Below, one piece after another: positions 12,179 through 21,067 of a DNA stretch of 31,716 bases. The notes beneath the pieces are model-generated. The model searched no databases and was not told the DNA's origin. It worked only from the letters and a program-made list of their open reading frames with translations. The position numbers were made by a program, and so were the translations under genes. The stretch's first letter is position 1; the number at the start of each line of letters is the position of its first letter. The DNA comes from a virus. The DNA is taken from IMG/VR virus record IMGVR_UViG_3300030102_000979, positions 1 to 31,716 of that record; one strand, 5' to 3'.

Positions 12179-13379
12179 TTTAATGGACAAGGACTTCTAT
12201 GATGACCATAGAGGTATCAAATGTCCCGACAAGTTATTTGGTAAAGATCTGCGTAAGATTAAAACATCTGTAGATTATGCCATGCAGAGATACAACAGGA
12301 CTGTCACACCTGATGAGGTAGAAGCACTGTTCATGTCAGGTAATCCAACCATGACTACAGCACAGAAGCAAGCCTTTGGTGATCTGTTCTTACGTGTCAA
12401 GAAGGAGTCACCACTTGGCAAGGACGTAGCACAAGAGGTCTTGTCCAAACTATTTCAACAGGTGATTGGTGAAGAGATAGCTAACCTCGGCTTTGACTAT
12501 GTGAATGGTTCGCAGACTAGCCTTGAACCCTTGCGTAATCTGTTGGAGAGGTACAATGATGACTTCATACCTGCACTCAATGTAGAGTGGGCTGACATAT
12601 CTATTGACAATCTACTTGCCAAGAATGACTTGGAAGCACGTTGGACATTCAACATACCTAGTCTGACTCGTAAGATCGAAGGTGTCAACGAAGGACATCT
12701 GATTGAAGTAGGGGCTAGACCCAACACAGGTAAGACATCCTTCCATGCATCCATGATAGCAGGTGAGAATGGGTTTGCTCGACAGGGCGCTAGGTGTATT
12801 ATCTTGTGTAACGAGGAAGCAGTACACAGAGTTGGCATTCGTTATCTCACTGCCAGTTCCAACATGGATCAGTACCAGATCAAAGAGAACCCTAGATTAG
12901 CTGATGAGAAGTATGATGCAGTGAGAAAGAACATCAAGCTGTATGACTGCACAGGTCGTGATATGGCATGGGTCGAGAGTGTGGCTAAGTCATACAAGCC
13001 TGACGTGATGGTGCTAGACATGGGTGACAAGTTTGCCAAGACGGCAGGGTTTGCCCGACAGGATGAAGCTCTGAAAGCAAACGCTATCCATGCTCGCACT
13101 ATTGCAAAGCAGTATGGTTGTGCCGTGTTCTACATGTCACAGCTATCTGCTGAAGCAGAGGGCAAGGTTATACTTAACCAAGCCATGATGGAAGGTAGTA
13201 GAACAGGTAAGGCTGCCGAAGCTGATCTGATGCTACTACTTGCCAAGAACCCTGAAGTAGAAGGTGAAGATGAAGCTTCTCCACAGCGACACATTAACGT
13301 AGTGAAAAACAAACTGTCTGGTTGGCATGGCAAGATTGTCTGTGAGCTAGACTACAAGACAGCGAGGTACACAGCATGA
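12156..13379 (+). CDS. Replicative DNA helicase, DnaB/RecA-fold
   Basis: 407 residues. The N-terminal helical part (about 1-160) replaces the primase region of T7 gp4. The RecA core starts near 165 with Walker A GARPNTGKTS (186-195). Walker B is VMVLDMGD (Asp288). Downstream are FYMSQLSAEAEGK (the sensor-like SQLS motif) and EGSRTGKAAEADLML. It should unwind DNA ahead of the polymerase as a hexamer. AGGAG precedes the ATG, and the end is ATGA-coupled to the next gene. Confidence 0.9.
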   Translation: METALIRSLMDKDFYDDHRGIKCPDKLFGKDLRKIKTSVDYAMQRYNRTVTPDEVEALFMSGNPTMTTAQKQAFGDLFLRVKKESPLGKDVAQEVLSKLFQQVIGEEIANLGFDYVNGSQTSLEPLRNLLERYNDDFIPALNVEWADISIDNLLAKNDLEARWTFNIPSLTRKIEGVNEGHLIEVGARPNTGKTSFHASMIAGENGFARQGARCIILCNEEAVHRVGIRYLTASSNMDQYQIKENPRLADEKYDAVRKNIKLYDCTGRDMAWVESVAKSYKPDVMVLDMGDKFAKTAGFARQDEALKANAIHARTIAKQYGCAVFYMSQLSAEAEGKVILNQAMMEGSRTGKAAEADLMLLLAKNPEVEGEDEASPQRHINVVKNKLSGWHGKIVCELDYKTARYTA

Positions 13380-13861
13380 ATAAATTACAACCAGTAAAAG
13401 GTGCATACTACAGACGATTTCAACCTGATTCTTACAGGGAGAATGACGGTAAAGCAAAACAAATAGTAATGGACTACTTAGAAAGGAACGGACATACAGA
13501 CTTGTCAGCAGGAGAAAACTTTTCTTTTGATATTAGTTCAGAAAAGAATGGACACAAGTATTATTCTGAGGTAGAAATGAAGAATCAGTGGACAGGAGAT
13601 TGGAATCCAACATGGAAGGAGATACGTATACCACATCGTAAAATAAAATTAGTAAATAAATTTAGGGATATGAACGATGATTCATTCTTTAACTTTTATG
13701 TAATCCGTAGTGACTGTGAGTACGCTTGGAGAATCAAAGACTTTCAGATGACACAGGAATGTATAAAAGAGATCTGGCTATCTAATGCAAGACGTAAAGA
13801 ACATTTCTTTCATATACCCTATGAAGAAGCAGAACTAGTTAAACTAAGGGACACAGCATGA
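13376..13861 (+). CDS. Hypothetical replication-module protein, possible PD-(D/E)XK nuclease
   Basis: 161 residues. The segment FSFDISSEKNGHKYYSEVEMKNQW (about residues 48-71) has the Asp ... (Glu)-x-Glu-x-Lys spacing of PD-(D/E)XK nucleases. It is followed by IRIPHRKIKL and a strand FFNFYVIRSD. This is a motif-level guess with no confirmed family. It lies between helicase and polymerase with ATGA overlaps at both ends, so a role in DNA metabolism is likely. Confidence 0.75.
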   Translation: MNKLQPVKGAYYRRFQPDSYRENDGKAKQIVMDYLERNGHTDLSAGENFSFDISSEKNGHKYYSEVEMKNQWTGDWNPTWKEIRIPHRKIKLVNKFRDMNDDSFFNFYVIRSDCEYAWRIKDFQMTQECIKEIWLSNARRKEHFFHIPYEEAELVKLRDTA

Positions 13862-15894
13862 GATTAATATTAGATGTAGAAAATAATGTAACCAAGCGTG
13901 GTGACAAGCTACACCTTGACCCTTTTGAGCCTGACAACTGCCTAGTTATGGTAGGCATGAAGACGGACAACTGGGAAAGAGTGGTCACGTTTGAGCATTC
14001 TACTGAGCCACCAACTCCCAATGGTTTTAATATAGTACAGGAGCAACTAGATAAAACTACTGTGCTTGTGTGTCACAATGTTGCACACGATTTGATCTGG
14101 CTGTGGGAGTCAGGCTTCAAGTATGACGGTATTGTATTTGATACTATGCTAGGTGAGTATGTGCTACAGCGTGGGCAGAAACAACCTCTGTCATTAGAAC
14201 AGTGTGCAGAGCGATACAATCTAGATACAAAGAAGCAGGATACACTCAAAGAATATTTCAAGAGTGGTACACCTGTATCTGAGATACCACATGACGAGCT
14301 AAAAGAATATCTATTGCACGATTTACGAGCTACGTTCAGTCTTGCCGATCACATACACCATAGGTTCATGAATGGGGACAGCGATCTATTTGATACTGTT
14401 ACACATACCAACATGGTTGCTGTATGCCTATGTAAGATATATGCTCGTGGTTTTAAGGTTGACCTTGACAAGCTTGATGATGTTAGAAAAGAGTTTGAGA
14501 AAGAAAAGCAAGATATTATACGTGAGCTTGGACAGCAGGTACAGGATCTCATGGGTGATAGACCTATCAATCTCAACAGTCCAGAGCAGTTGTCTTGGGT
14601 TATCTACAGCCGTAAGCCAAAAGATAAATCTACATGGGGCAACTTCTTTGAACCATATATGAACAAGGCTGACTTCAACAGGTCAGTCAGCGAACACAGT
14701 GAGGTTCTGTATAAGGTATCAGCTAAGACCTGTCTTATGTGTAGAGGACGTGGATACATTACAAAGGTTAAGAAGAACGGCACACCGTTTAAGAAACCAA
14801 ACAAATGTCCTAACTGCAATGAGTCTGGTTGGCTGTACGAAGACAGACCGAATCAGATAGCAGGACTCAGGTTCAGTCCACCTACAGCTAAGTGGGTGAG
14901 TGCAAATGGGTTTAGTACAAATAAGATTAATCTTGAAGTGCTAGAACACTTTGCCAAACGTAGTAATAATACCAAAGCAGAGTTGTTTCTCAACCGTGTG
15001 CGTAGATTGTCTGCACTAGAGACATACTTGTCCTCGTTTGTTGAGGGTATATCTACATACACCAAGCCTGATGGCAAGCTACATGTTAGATTACTACAGC
15101 ATCGCACATCTACAGGACGATTCAGTGGTGCAGATCCTAATATGCAGAACATGCCCAGAGGTGGTACATTCCCTGTGAAGAAGATCTTTGTGTCCCGATG
15201 GGAAGGTGGTAAGATACTTGAAGCTGACTTTGCACAGCTAGAGTTTAGAACTGCTGCATATTTATCACAGGATGCCACAGCTATCAAGGAAATAGAAGAG
15301 GGCTTTGATGTACATAGTTATACAGCACAGGTCATCACAGATGCAGGACAGCCCACGTCTAGACAGGAAGCAAAGGCACACACGTTTGCTCCTCTGTATG
15401 GGGCAACAGGCTTTGGCAGATCGGAAGCAGAAGCATCATACTACGAGCAGTTTAGTTCAAAGTATGAAGGTGTAGCCAAATGGCATAAGACTCTAGCTAA
15501 AGAAGCATTGGAGACAGGACGCATAAAGATACCGTCAGGCAGATCGTTTGCGTTTCCTGATGTGGTAAGACGTGGCAACGGCACTGTGTCCCACTTCACA
15601 CAGATAAAGAATTATCCTGTACAAGCATTTGCTACGGCAGATATTGTACCACTAGTTCTCATGACTATAGATAATATGCTCATGAATATGGATAGTTGCA
15701 TAGTAAATACTGTGCATGATTCAATAGTAATAGATGTTCATCCTGACGAAGTGGATGACGTTCTAAACATAGTAAATAGTATAAATAGTGAGATGAAAAC
15801 ACTCATCAATACTCGTTGGAATATAGACTTTAATGTTCCCCTAAAATTAGATGCAAAAATAGGTGACAACTGGCTTGACACTAAAGATGTATGA
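13858..15894 (+). CDS. polA: Family-A DNA polymerase with internal DnaJ-type zinc finger
   Basis: 678 residues. The N-terminal 3'-5' exonuclease has DVE (Asp6, Glu8), CHNVAHDLIWL and YLLHD motifs, so proofreading looks intact. At residues 292-324 a zinc-finger segment (CLMCRGRGY ... CPNCNESGW; Cys292, 295, 317, 320) matches one repeat of the DnaJ Cys-rich domain. This insertion is characteristic of HMO-2011-type phages. The polymerase domain has motif A (ADFAQLEFR, Asp457), motif B (RQEAKAHTFAPLYG; Arg502, Lys506, Phe510, Tyr514) and motif C (HD at 620-621). Phe510 aligns with E. coli Pol I Phe762. The last codons contain the -35 of the next promoter. Confidence 0.96.
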   Translation: MRLILDVENNVTKRGDKLHLDPFEPDNCLVMVGMKTDNWERVVTFEHSTEPPTPNGFNIVQEQLDKTTVLVCHNVAHDLIWLWESGFKYDGIVFDTMLGEYVLQRGQKQPLSLEQCAERYNLDTKKQDTLKEYFKSGTPVSEIPHDELKEYLLHDLRATFSLADHIHHRFMNGDSDLFDTVTHTNMVAVCLCKIYARGFKVDLDKLDDVRKEFEKEKQDIIRELGQQVQDLMGDRPINLNSPEQLSWVIYSRKPKDKSTWGNFFEPYMNKADFNRSVSEHSEVLYKVSAKTCLMCRGRGYITKVKKNGTPFKKPNKCPNCNESGWLYEDRPNQIAGLRFSPPTAKWVSANGFSTNKINLEVLEHFAKRSNNTKAELFLNRVRRLSALETYLSSFVEGISTYTKPDGKLHVRLLQHRTSTGRFSGADPNMQNMPRGGTFPVKKIFVSRWEGGKILEADFAQLEFRTAAYLSQDATAIKEIEEGFDVHSYTAQVITDAGQPTSRQEAKAHTFAPLYGATGFGRSEAEASYYEQFSSKYEGVAKWHKTLAKEALETGRIKIPSGRSFAFPDVVRRGNGTVSHFTQIKNYPVQAFATADIVPLVLMTIDNMLMNMDSCIVNTVHDSIVIDVHPDEVDDVLNIVNSINSEMKTLINTRWNIDFNVPLKLDAKIGDNWLDTKDV

Positions 15895-15903
15895 TGGTAT
15901 AAC
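15875..15903 (+). promoter_or_regulatory. Internal promoter at the end of the polymerase gene
   Basis: A perfect TTGACA (15875-15880), exactly 17 bp, then TATAAC (15898-15903, 5 of 6). It overlaps the polymerase stop and reads into the gene at 15937, the only notable gap (42 nt) in the replication operon. It would allow extra expression of the putative ssDNA-binding protein and genes downstream. Confidence 0.7.
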
Positions 15904-15936
15904 TATAACACTTTTCAATTATAAGGAGATTAATAT

Positions 15937-16845
15937 ATGAATATAGTAACACTAAACGATAGCCCAGAAATGATAGCAAAAGCTATGGGAATGACGCAAC
16001 AATCAACAGAGAAGAAGTCCTCTGGAGTTACGTTGCCTAGACTAAAAGTACACAACAGTGCGATCATGGGTACTGAAGAGATCAAAGGTAAGAAAGTAAA
16101 TATCGAAAAGCTTTCTGGTGGATCTTTCAGGATAGACATGCCTGATGAAGGTGGTGTTTATTTCAAGGAGAACCTTGAGTATAGGCTTTTCTTCCAACGA
16201 TTTATGTACAAGAGATGGGACACATCTAAGAACAACTTTGTCAGGACTATAATGACAGACAGTCTGAAGGGTCTTAGAGACATGGATGTGAAGGATACCG
16301 ATGGTGGTTACAACTGTGGTAGAGCATCTGGTTTCATGGCGAAGGAAGACTTTGATGCTTTGCCTGACAACAGGAAAGCTTTGATCCGATCTGTTAAAGA
16401 GGTCAGAGTAGTGCTTGGTCTTGCTAACTTTGACGGTGCATTGAAGCAAGAGGGTAATGACCTTGTGGATGCTGATCTTGGTATTGTCCCTTTCGTTTGG
16501 GATGTACAGAACGTGGAGTCATCTAAGGATGTTGACGCTGTAGTGGCTAAAGCTTCACAGCTTGGTGTAAAACCTTTAGAGTTCTTCACTAAGGTGGACA
16601 CCAGTGAGAGAAAGTTACCAAATGGTAATAGCTTTTACGTAACAAAGTCCTCTCTAGATGTATCTAACAAGGTGGAGATTACTCCTGCTGACGAAGAGCA
16701 TTTTGTTAGCTTCCAATCTTGGATACAGGGTGTCAATCAATGGGTCATCGGTAAGCACAACGAGTTTGCACACAACAACGAGAGTGTAGACAAGGAACTC
16801 GTTGAGTCCTTCATTGACATAACGTCTGAAGATAAAGTTCAGTAA
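15937..16845 (+). CDS. Candidate single-stranded DNA-binding protein
   Basis: 302 residues, not clearly matched to a family. The N-terminal 30 residues look flexible; a beta-rich middle has many aromatic and Lys residues (YRLFFQRFMYKRWD). A Cys pair and the C-terminus are unremarkable except for an acidic-leaning end (KELVESFIDITSEDKVQ). Its place directly after the polymerase and before a recombination nuclease is where many phages keep their ssDNA-binding protein. A dedicated promoter suggests high expression. The function is inference from context. AAGGAG precedes the ATG. Confidence 0.8.
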   Translation: MNIVTLNDSPEMIAKAMGMTQQSTEKKSSGVTLPRLKVHNSAIMGTEEIKGKKVNIEKLSGGSFRIDMPDEGGVYFKENLEYRLFFQRFMYKRWDTSKNNFVRTIMTDSLKGLRDMDVKDTDGGYNCGRASGFMAKEDFDALPDNRKALIRSVKEVRVVLGLANFDGALKQEGNDLVDADLGIVPFVWDVQNVESSKDVDAVVAKASQLGVKPLEFFTKVDTSERKLPNGNSFYVTKSSLDVSNKVEITPADEEHFVSFQSWIQGVNQWVIGKHNEFAHNNESVDKELVESFIDITSEDKVQ

Positions 16846-16847
16846 TC

Positions 16848-17711
16848 ATGAACCATAGAGCAGAATTAGCACTGCATCGGTTCTTGGACAAAGCTACTGA
16901 CGGTGAGAGGGTATTGTCTGATGCAAACATTGATAAGATTGCAGAAGATATTAAAGAAGCCTTGCACCGTCAGTTTGGTTCACAGAACAACAGGAAAGAG
17001 TTTAGACTACGTATGTCTAACATAGGTAGACCTACCTGTCAGCTTTGGTTTGAAAAGAACCACCCTGAGAAAGCTCTACCACTTCCTAATAACTTTGTGA
17101 TGAATATGATGTTAGGAGATATCGTAGAAGCTGTATTTAAAGGTCTGCTTAGACAGGCAGGTGTTGCCTATGATGACTCCAAGAAAGTGAGTATGGAACT
17201 CAAGATTGATTCTAAGATTGAGGGTACGTATGACATAGTTATGGACGATGCTGTGGATGATATTAAGTCTGCATCAGATTGGTCTTATAAGAATAAGTTT
17301 CAATCGTTTGATACACTAGCTGACGGTGACGCATTTGGATATGTGGGACAGTTAGCAGGGTATGCACAGGCTCTTAACAAGAGAGCAGGTGGATGGTGGG
17401 TCATAAATAAAGCTAACGGTAACTTTAAATATGTACCTGCTGACGGTTTGGACTTGACAAAGGAGATAGATAAACTATCTTCTAACTTAGATGTAATTGA
17501 GAGTAACGAGTTTAAGAGATGTTTTGAACCAGTAGAAGAAACATTTAGAGGTAAGCCTACAGGCAATAAAGTTCTCACAAAGACATGTTCTTTTTGTAGA
17601 TACAAGCAAGCCTGTTGGTCAACCTTGCAAGAGATACCCTCGTTGGTATCACAGGCAAGAGAGCCAAAGATTGTTTCATATGTAGAAATAGGAAAGGAGA
17701 AACTTATATGA
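16848..17711 (+). CDS. Cas4/RecB-like PD-(D/E)XK exonuclease with Fe-S cysteines
   Basis: 287 residues. Nuclease motifs: LGDIVEAVFKGLL (Glu94), IEGTYDIVMDDAVDDIKSAS (Asp129, Asp138, Lys140) and YVGQLAGYA (the QxxxY-type motif). Four Cys are placed as in Cas4/AddB-type 4Fe-4S nucleases: Cys64 (RPTCQLWFE) and Cys247, Cys250, Cys256 (CSFCRYKQAC) near the C-terminus. It should degrade or resect DNA ends for recombination or host DNA breakdown. No CRISPR genes are nearby, so a CRISPR role is not indicated. It ends in an ATGA overlap. Confidence 0.87.
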   Translation: MNHRAELALHRFLDKATDGERVLSDANIDKIAEDIKEALHRQFGSQNNRKEFRLRMSNIGRPTCQLWFEKNHPEKALPLPNNFVMNMMLGDIVEAVFKGLLRQAGVAYDDSKKVSMELKIDSKIEGTYDIVMDDAVDDIKSASDWSYKNKFQSFDTLADGDAFGYVGQLAGYAQALNKRAGGWWVINKANGNFKYVPADGLDLTKEIDKLSSNLDVIESNEFKRCFEPVEETFRGKPTGNKVLTKTCSFCRYKQACWSTLQEIPSLVSQAREPKIVSYVEIGKEKLI

Positions 17712-17908
17712 CAAGTAAAGAACCTACATTAGAGGAGATGGCTGAACAAATTGAGATAACTCAAAAGAAGTTAGCCGAAATGAAAAAGGCATACCACGAA
17801 AAGAAGTATGCATCGTACAATGCTGCCAGAGAAGCATTCTTAATGGAGCATAAAGCTCTGTATGGGAAAGAACTAGAGAGTCCTTTTACTCTCTGGTACA
17901 AGTGGTAA
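17708..17908 (+). CDS. 66-residue coiled-coil-like protein
   Basis: From the ATG at 17708 (ATGA overlap), with AAAGGAG upstream. Residues 7-35 form a charged helix with heptad spacing (LEEMAEQIEITQKKLAEMKK), followed by a Tyr/Lys/Ala-rich helix and LWYKW. It may dimerise. Function unknown; it lies between two nuclease genes. Confidence 0.75.
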   Translation: MTSKEPTLEEMAEQIEITQKKLAEMKKAYHEKKYASYNAAREAFLMEHKALYGKELESPFTLWYKW

Positions 17909-18373
17909 GTGTTATACACCTCTAAACAGTATAAGGTAGCACGTAAGTTAGGCTATCGTAGTGGGCTAGAAGTAAAGCTCTCAGAGTTTCTTGATGAATT
18001 AAAAGTAAAATATATTTACGAGGGCATCAAGATAGAGTGGGAAGACTTAGCTTACAGACAGTACACACCTGACTTTGTGCTACCTAACGGCATAATAATA
18101 GAAACAAAAGGATTGTTTACCGTAGCAGACAGACGGAAGCACATATGTATACAACAACAGCACCCCAAGCTAGACATACGTTTTGTGTTTACAAGTAGTA
18201 GAAGAAAATTACAGAAAGGTTCTAAGACTACCTATGGTGTGTGGTGTGAGAAGAATAACTTTAAGTATCACGACAGGATTATACCAGAGGATTGGTTGAA
18301 AGAACGTAAAAAGAAATCACATCCTGAGTTAATAAAGTTCTCAGGTAAAAAAATAATAAGGAGATATAAATGA
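17909..18373 (+). CDS. Phage endonuclease I, Holliday-junction resolvase (T7 gp3-like)
   Basis: 154 residues with a GTG start directly after the previous TAA. The catalytic set of T7 endonuclease I is present at nearly the same numbering: Glu21 (YRSGLE), Asp55 (TPDFVL), Glu65 and Lys67 (IETKG). The C-terminal half is basic (KERKKKSHP, KKIIRRYK). It would cut branched DNA in replication and recombination and help degrade host DNA. The match in numbering supports the GTG start. Confidence 0.92.
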   Translation: MLYTSKQYKVARKLGYRSGLEVKLSEFLDELKVKYIYEGIKIEWEDLAYRQYTPDFVLPNGIIIETKGLFTVADRRKHICIQQQHPKLDIRFVFTSSRRKLQKGSKTTYGVWCEKNNFKYHDRIIPEDWLKERKKKSHPELIKFSGKKIIRRYK

Positions 18374-18729
18374 CACAGAACGGATTTAAAGATTTACATT
18401 TAAAACTAGATGATCAGGATATAATCATTCGTGTTAAACCTATACTTGACCATCAAAAAAACTGGACAGGGGATGTGCATCTACAAGTTATAGACTCAGT
18501 ACACAACCCTCTATCTGATAGAGACTTCAATGACATTATGTTCTTTGCAAGAGTGTGCCTTGTAGGTATTGACTTACTTAGGACAGATGAAGAGTGGTCA
18601 AGAAAAGTTTATCAGATGGTTAGAAAAGAAATGGAAGATGAAACAAAACCTAAAGTTGTTGCTAGACAAGACAATATAATTAGGGTAGACTTTAAATCAA
18701 TAAAAGAGAAACTAAATGGGAGTGCGTGA
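18370..18729 (+). CDS. Hypothetical replication-module protein
   Basis: 119 residues (MTQNGFKDLHLKLDDQDIII...). Beta strands with conserved-looking hydrophobics are followed by helices (FNDIMFFARVCLVGIDLL, EWSRKVYQMVRKEME) and a basic end. No recognised family. The start overlaps the endonuclease stop (ATGA), with AAGGAG upstream. Confidence 0.78.
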   Translation: MTQNGFKDLHLKLDDQDIIIRVKPILDHQKNWTGDVHLQVIDSVHNPLSDRDFNDIMFFARVCLVGIDLLRTDEEWSRKVYQMVRKEMEDETKPKVVARQDNIIRVDFKSIKEKLNGSA

Positions 18730-18730
18730 C

Positions 18731-19027
18731 ATGGCTAAATGGGATATAGATTGTAAAAATAAAGACATGGTAAATAGTCCACCACACTACAACAAGTATG
18801 GTGTAGAATGTATTGAAGCTATTCAGTCAGCTACAGGAGAAGGCTTTGAGTATTATTTGCAAGGAAATATAATTAAGTATCTTTGGAGATACAGATACAA
18901 GAATGGTGTGCAGGACTTGGAGAAGGCACAGTGGTATCTCAATAAGTTAATAGAAATAAAAAAGGATAGTAAAGATTCGACTGATGTCTTTACTAGCTTT
19001 GGTATAGAGTTGGACAATGGTTGTTAA
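18731..19027 (+). CDS. DUF3310-like protein
   Basis: 98 residues from the ATG at 18731, preceded by GGGAG at 18718; the in-frame ATG at 18716 lies inside the previous gene. Family pattern: NSPPHYNKYGVECIEAIQ near the N-terminus and YLQGNIIKYLWRYRYKNGVQDLEKAQWYLNKLIE (about 44-77). DUF3310 is a small phage family often annotated as a nucleotide-kinase-like or nucleotide-metabolism protein; its reaction is not certain. Position next to RNR fits nucleotide metabolism. Confidence 0.87.
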   Translation: MAKWDIDCKNKDMVNSPPHYNKYGVECIEAIQSATGEGFEYYLQGNIIKYLWRYRYKNGVQDLEKAQWYLNKLIEIKKDSKDSTDVFTSFGIELDNGC

Positions 19028-19178
19028 ATTATATCTCACTCTTGATCTAGATAAGGACGAGTATCCTGTGCCTGCAGATGGCGATCCTAGTGAAGAGATA
19101 CAACAGGCATTAGAAGAGTTTATCTATGATATTGATGGACTAAAAATTAAAAACATAAGAATAACATTGGAGGATTAA
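19017..19178 (+). CDS. 53-residue acidic protein
   Basis: MVVKLYLTLDLDKDEYPVPA then acidic DGDPSEEIQQALEEFIYDID and KIKNIRITLED. A beta-alpha-beta pattern is apparent. It overlaps the DUF3310-like gene by 11 nt and ends 1 nt before the RNR start; its last codons (TTGGAGGAT) supply the RNR Shine-Dalgarno GGAGG. Function unknown. Confidence 0.7.
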   Translation: MVVKLYLTLDLDKDEYPVPADGDPSEEIQQALEEFIYDIDGLKIKNIRITLED

Positions 19179-19179
19179 C

Positions 19180-21066
19180 ATGAACGACTATCAAAAATTT
19201 ATTGCAATATCTAGATATGCTAGATGGATTGACGAAGAGAACAGAAGAGAAACGTGGGATGAAACTGTTCAGAGATATGTGGACTATATTACTGAGAAAG
19301 TAAAAGGACACTTACCTAAACAGCAGATCTTTGAAGCTATAAAGAAACTAGAAGTTATGCCTTCCATGAGAGCATTGATGACTGCAGGTTCTGCACTAGA
19401 GAGGGACAACACAGCAGGTTACAACTGTAGCTATCTACCTGTAGATGATCCAAAGGCTTTTGATGAAGCTATGTATATATTACTATGTGGTACAGGTGTA
19501 GGATTCTCTGTTGAAAGAGATTATGTATCTCAGCTACCAGAGATTCCACAGACTTTAGATGAAGTTGATACTTGCATACATGTCCAAGACAGCAAAGAAG
19601 GTTGGGCAAGGGCATTACGTAAGCTAATAGGACACCTGTATATGGGGGAAGTTCCTATATGGGATATGTCAAAGGTAAGACCTGCAGGTGCTAGACTCAA
19701 AGTATTTGGTGGCAGAGCTAGTGGACCTGCCCCTCTCATAGACCTATTTAACTTTACAGTAGCTCTGTTCAAACAGAATGCAGGTCGCAAGCTGTCTAGT
19801 TATGATTGTCACAATCTTATGTGTAAGGTCGGGGAAGTTGTAGTCTCTGGTGGTGTACGTAGATCAGCTATGATTAGTTTATCCAACCTGTCTGATGGAC
19901 GCATGAGACATGCCAAGTCTGGCAAATGGTGGGAGACAGCACCACAGATGGCACTATCAAATAACTCTGTTGTGTATACAGATAAGCCAGATGGAGAAAC
20001 ATTTCTACGTGAGTGGACATCCCTTGTAGAATCTAAGTCAGGTGAACGTGGTATATTTAATAGAATATCTGCAAAGGAACAGGCAAAGAAGTTTGGCAGA
20101 AGAGATGCTGATCACGAGTTTGGTTGTAACCCTTGTAGTGAAATTATTCTTAGACCCTATCAGTTCTGCAATCTTACAGAGGTTGTGATACGAGAGAAAG
20201 ATAAGTTTGAAGATTTGAAGAGGAAGGTTATGCTTGCCACTATACTTGGCACAGCACAGGCTACACTCACTAAGTTTCCATACTTGAGAAAGATATGGCA
20301 GAAGAATACTGAAGAGGAAAGACTCTTGGGAGTTAGTCTTACAGGTATTATGGATAATGAATTAACGAATGGAAAGAAACATGGACTTGAAAAAACCCTT
20401 GAAGCACTCAGAGAAATCGCAGTTGAGACAAACAAAGAATGGGCAACAATCTTTGGAATCCCACAAAGTGCAGCAATCACCTGCGTCAAACCAAGTGGGA
20501 CAGTATCACAGCTTGTGGACTCAAGCAGTGGTATCCACCCTCGTCATAGCAGTTATTATATTCGTACCGTTAGGGGCGATAATAAAGATCCTCTCACTAA
20601 CTTCATGGTAGACAGTGGTATACCAAGTGAAGCTGACTTTATGAAGCCTGACACACAAACGGTGTTTAGCTTTCCTATGAAGTCACCCAAGAAGTCTGTA
20701 GTCAGAAACGACATGACAGCTATTGAACAGCTAGAGATGTGGCTTCTCTACCAGAGACATTGGTGTGAGCATAAACCTTCTGTGACTGTATCAGTGCGTG
20801 ATGAGGAGTGGATGGAAGTAGGTGCGTTTGTATTCAAACACTTTGACGAGATGTCAGGTGTATCGTTCCTACCACACTCCGATCATACTTATCAGCAAGC
20901 ACCCTATCAGGACTGTACAGAAGCTGTATACAATGATTTTAGCAGTAAGTTCACTCATATTGATTGGAATAAGTTTACGGATTATGAAAAAGAGGATAAC
21001 ACTAATTCTTCTCAGACCTTTGCCTGTTCTGGTGACAGTTGTGAGATAGTGGACATAGGAGCTTAG
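19180..21066 (+). CDS. nrdJ: Class II (adenosylcobalamin-dependent) ribonucleotide reductase
   Basis: 628 residues, the length of a monomeric Lactobacillus-type class II enzyme. It reduces ribonucleotides to deoxyribonucleotides with a B12 cofactor and works with or without oxygen. Key residues: Cys83 (YNCSYLP) and Cys330 (FCNLTE), the redox pair; Cys319 in GCNPCSEI as thiyl radical site with Asn317 and Glu321; CVKPSGTVSQLVDSSSGIHP, the phosphate-binding loop; and the C-terminal CSGDSC (Cys616, Cys621) that reduces the active site. No N-terminal ATP cone is apparent. GGAGG lies just upstream of the ATG. It should supply dNTPs for replication, with cobalamin taken from the host. Confidence 0.94.
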   Translation: MNDYQKFIAISRYARWIDEENRRETWDETVQRYVDYITEKVKGHLPKQQIFEAIKKLEVMPSMRALMTAGSALERDNTAGYNCSYLPVDDPKAFDEAMYILLCGTGVGFSVERDYVSQLPEIPQTLDEVDTCIHVQDSKEGWARALRKLIGHLYMGEVPIWDMSKVRPAGARLKVFGGRASGPAPLIDLFNFTVALFKQNAGRKLSSYDCHNLMCKVGEVVVSGGVRRSAMISLSNLSDGRMRHAKSGKWWETAPQMALSNNSVVYTDKPDGETFLREWTSLVESKSGERGIFNRISAKEQAKKFGRRDADHEFGCNPCSEIILRPYQFCNLTEVVIREKDKFEDLKRKVMLATILGTAQATLTKFPYLRKIWQKNTEEERLLGVSLTGIMDNELTNGKKHGLEKTLEALREIAVETNKEWATIFGIPQSAAITCVKPSGTVSQLVDSSSGIHPRHSSYYIRTVRGDNKDPLTNFMVDSGIPSEADFMKPDTQTVFSFPMKSPKKSVVRNDMTAIEQLEMWLLYQRHWCEHKPSVTVSVRDEEWMEVGAFVFKHFDEMSGVSFLPHSDHTYQQAPYQDCTEAVYNDFSSKFTHIDWNKFTDYEKEDNTNSSQTFACSGDSCEIVDIGA

Positions 21067-21067
21067 T

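Noticed and set aside
16848-17711. Cas4-like gene as part of a CRISPR system
   Set aside because: No cas1, cas2 or repeat array is in the window; phages commonly carry this nuclease family for recombination.
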